Shown: piece by piece, positions 5,121 through 5,500 of the stretch
How positions within the stretch are numbered: the stretch's first letter is position 1
How the letters are laid out: the number at the start of each line of letters is the position of its first letter
Origin: an archaeon
GTDB taxonomy: Archaea > Thermoproteota > Nitrososphaeria > Nitrososphaerales > CADDZS01
Assembly (NCBI GenBank): GCA_021792315.1
Contig: JAJYUX010000095.1
Location: 1 to 5,500, forward strand
Direction: 5' to 3'
Length of the DNA stretch: 5,500 nt
Program-made: the position numbers and the translations under genes
Notes under the pieces: model-generated
The model's input: only the letters and a program-made list of their open reading frames with translations
Told to the model about the DNA's origin: nothing
Databases searched by the model: none

Positions 5121-5500
5121 ATGCCAGATGTTGCTCTAACTTTCGATTATGATTTCCCATCCAAGATGGTGTACGATTGGTGGACAGACCTTTCCGGGAA
5201 GGGTTACATTGGAAAGTCCTTGAAATCAATCCGGCAGATCGGGAAGGAAAATCGAAAGATTCGCGTTGAAACTAGATGGAAAGTGATGGGTCTTACCATC
5301 AAGATGATCGAAAGTTTGACTATGGACTCTACGAAACACTGGATCTGGGAGCCTCACATGATGGGCATCCACATAGTTGACGATTTCAAACTGGACGATA
5401 TAGATGGCAAGTCCAGGTTGCACATAAATTCGGAGTTCCATCCCGTTGGTATCAAAGGAAAACTTGCCAGAATGATGTTTGGAAGGTATCTTCGAAGATT
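5121..5500 (+). CDS. SRPBCC (START/Bet v 1-like) family protein, partial
   Basis: The frame runs off the right edge, leaving 126 visible residues. It begins MPDVALTFDYDFPSKMVYDW, a first strand followed by the short helix in which VYDWWTDL is typical of polyketide cyclase/START-like proteins. Alternating strand patterns follow (ENRKIRVETRWKVMG, IKMIESLTMDS, KHWIWEPHMMG), and then RLHINSEFHPVGIKGKLARM, where the usual C-terminal helix begins. The fold makes a hydrophobic cavity that binds lipids or other small molecules; the ligand here is unknown and the protein is probably cytosolic. In-frame ATGs at 5025 and 5052 would add 32 or 23 residues of no clear fold, so I prefer 5121. It is divergent from the two-finger gene. 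The frame is clean and protein-like, but the family call rests on pattern recognition. Confidence 0.65.
   Translation, partial: MPDVALTFDYDFPSKMVYDWWTDLSGKGYIGKSLKSIRQIGKENRKIRVETRWKVMGLTIKMIESLTMDSTKHWIWEPHMMGIHIVDDFKLDDIDGKSRLHINSEFHPVGIKGKLARMMFGRYLRR

Noticed and set aside
5226..5441. Minus-strand frame of 71 codons
   Set aside because: It is antisense to the SRPBCC-type gene, which runs open to the edge with a natural composition.
1..5500. CRISPR array, tRNA, rRNA, insertion sequence or phage module
   Set aside because: I found no regularly spaced repeats, cloverleaf pattern, transposase motif or phage structural gene.

Overview
This window most likely comes from an archaeal chromosome. 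Small C2H2 zinc-finger proteins, AT-rich TATA-like boxes about 30 bases before start codons, and little sign of Shine-Dalgarno sequences all point that way. A soil or sediment Nitrososphaeria/Thermoproteota-type or Thermoplasmata-type genome is my best guess, but nothing here fixes the phylum. I see no rRNA, tRNA, CRISPR array, transposase, phage gene or origin.

Layout, left to right. Positions 1-55 may hold the start of a minus-strand gene. Positions 98-1213 (minus) encode an apparently intracellular TIM-barrel glycoside hydrolase of clan GH-A type. Positions 1214-1386 are non-coding and contain two adjacent perfect palindromes. Positions 1387-1820 (minus) hold a small four-helix membrane protein gene that is broken by a one-base frameshift. 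Positions 1978-2607 (minus) encode a membrane-anchored protein with a cytosolic C2H2 zinc finger and an outside domain. Positions 2608-2961 are a divergent intergenic region with a strong TATA element and inverted repeats.

Positions 2962-3339 (plus) encode a DsrE-like protein. It converges, with a gap of 4 bases, on a TauE/SafE-type permease at 3344-4261 (minus). Just upstream of the permease, on the same strand, positions 4285-4593 encode only the C-terminal half of a family I inorganic pyrophosphatase, and one catalytic aspartate is replaced by asparagine. Positions 4738-4935 (minus) encode a 65-residue protein with two C2H2 zinc fingers. It is divergent from an SRPBCC-fold protein that starts near 5121 (plus) and runs off the right edge.

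Most genes look like independent single units with their own promoters rather than one pathway. The only functional pairing suggested by content is DsrE with TauE/SafE, since both families are often tied to sulfur compounds. I did not find a convincing new multi-gene system. The most notable items are the membrane-tethered zinc finger, the frameshifted membrane protein, the half pyrophosphatase with a lost catalytic residue, the paired palindromes, and a strong TATA element whose rightward side leads into about 245 bases without a gene.
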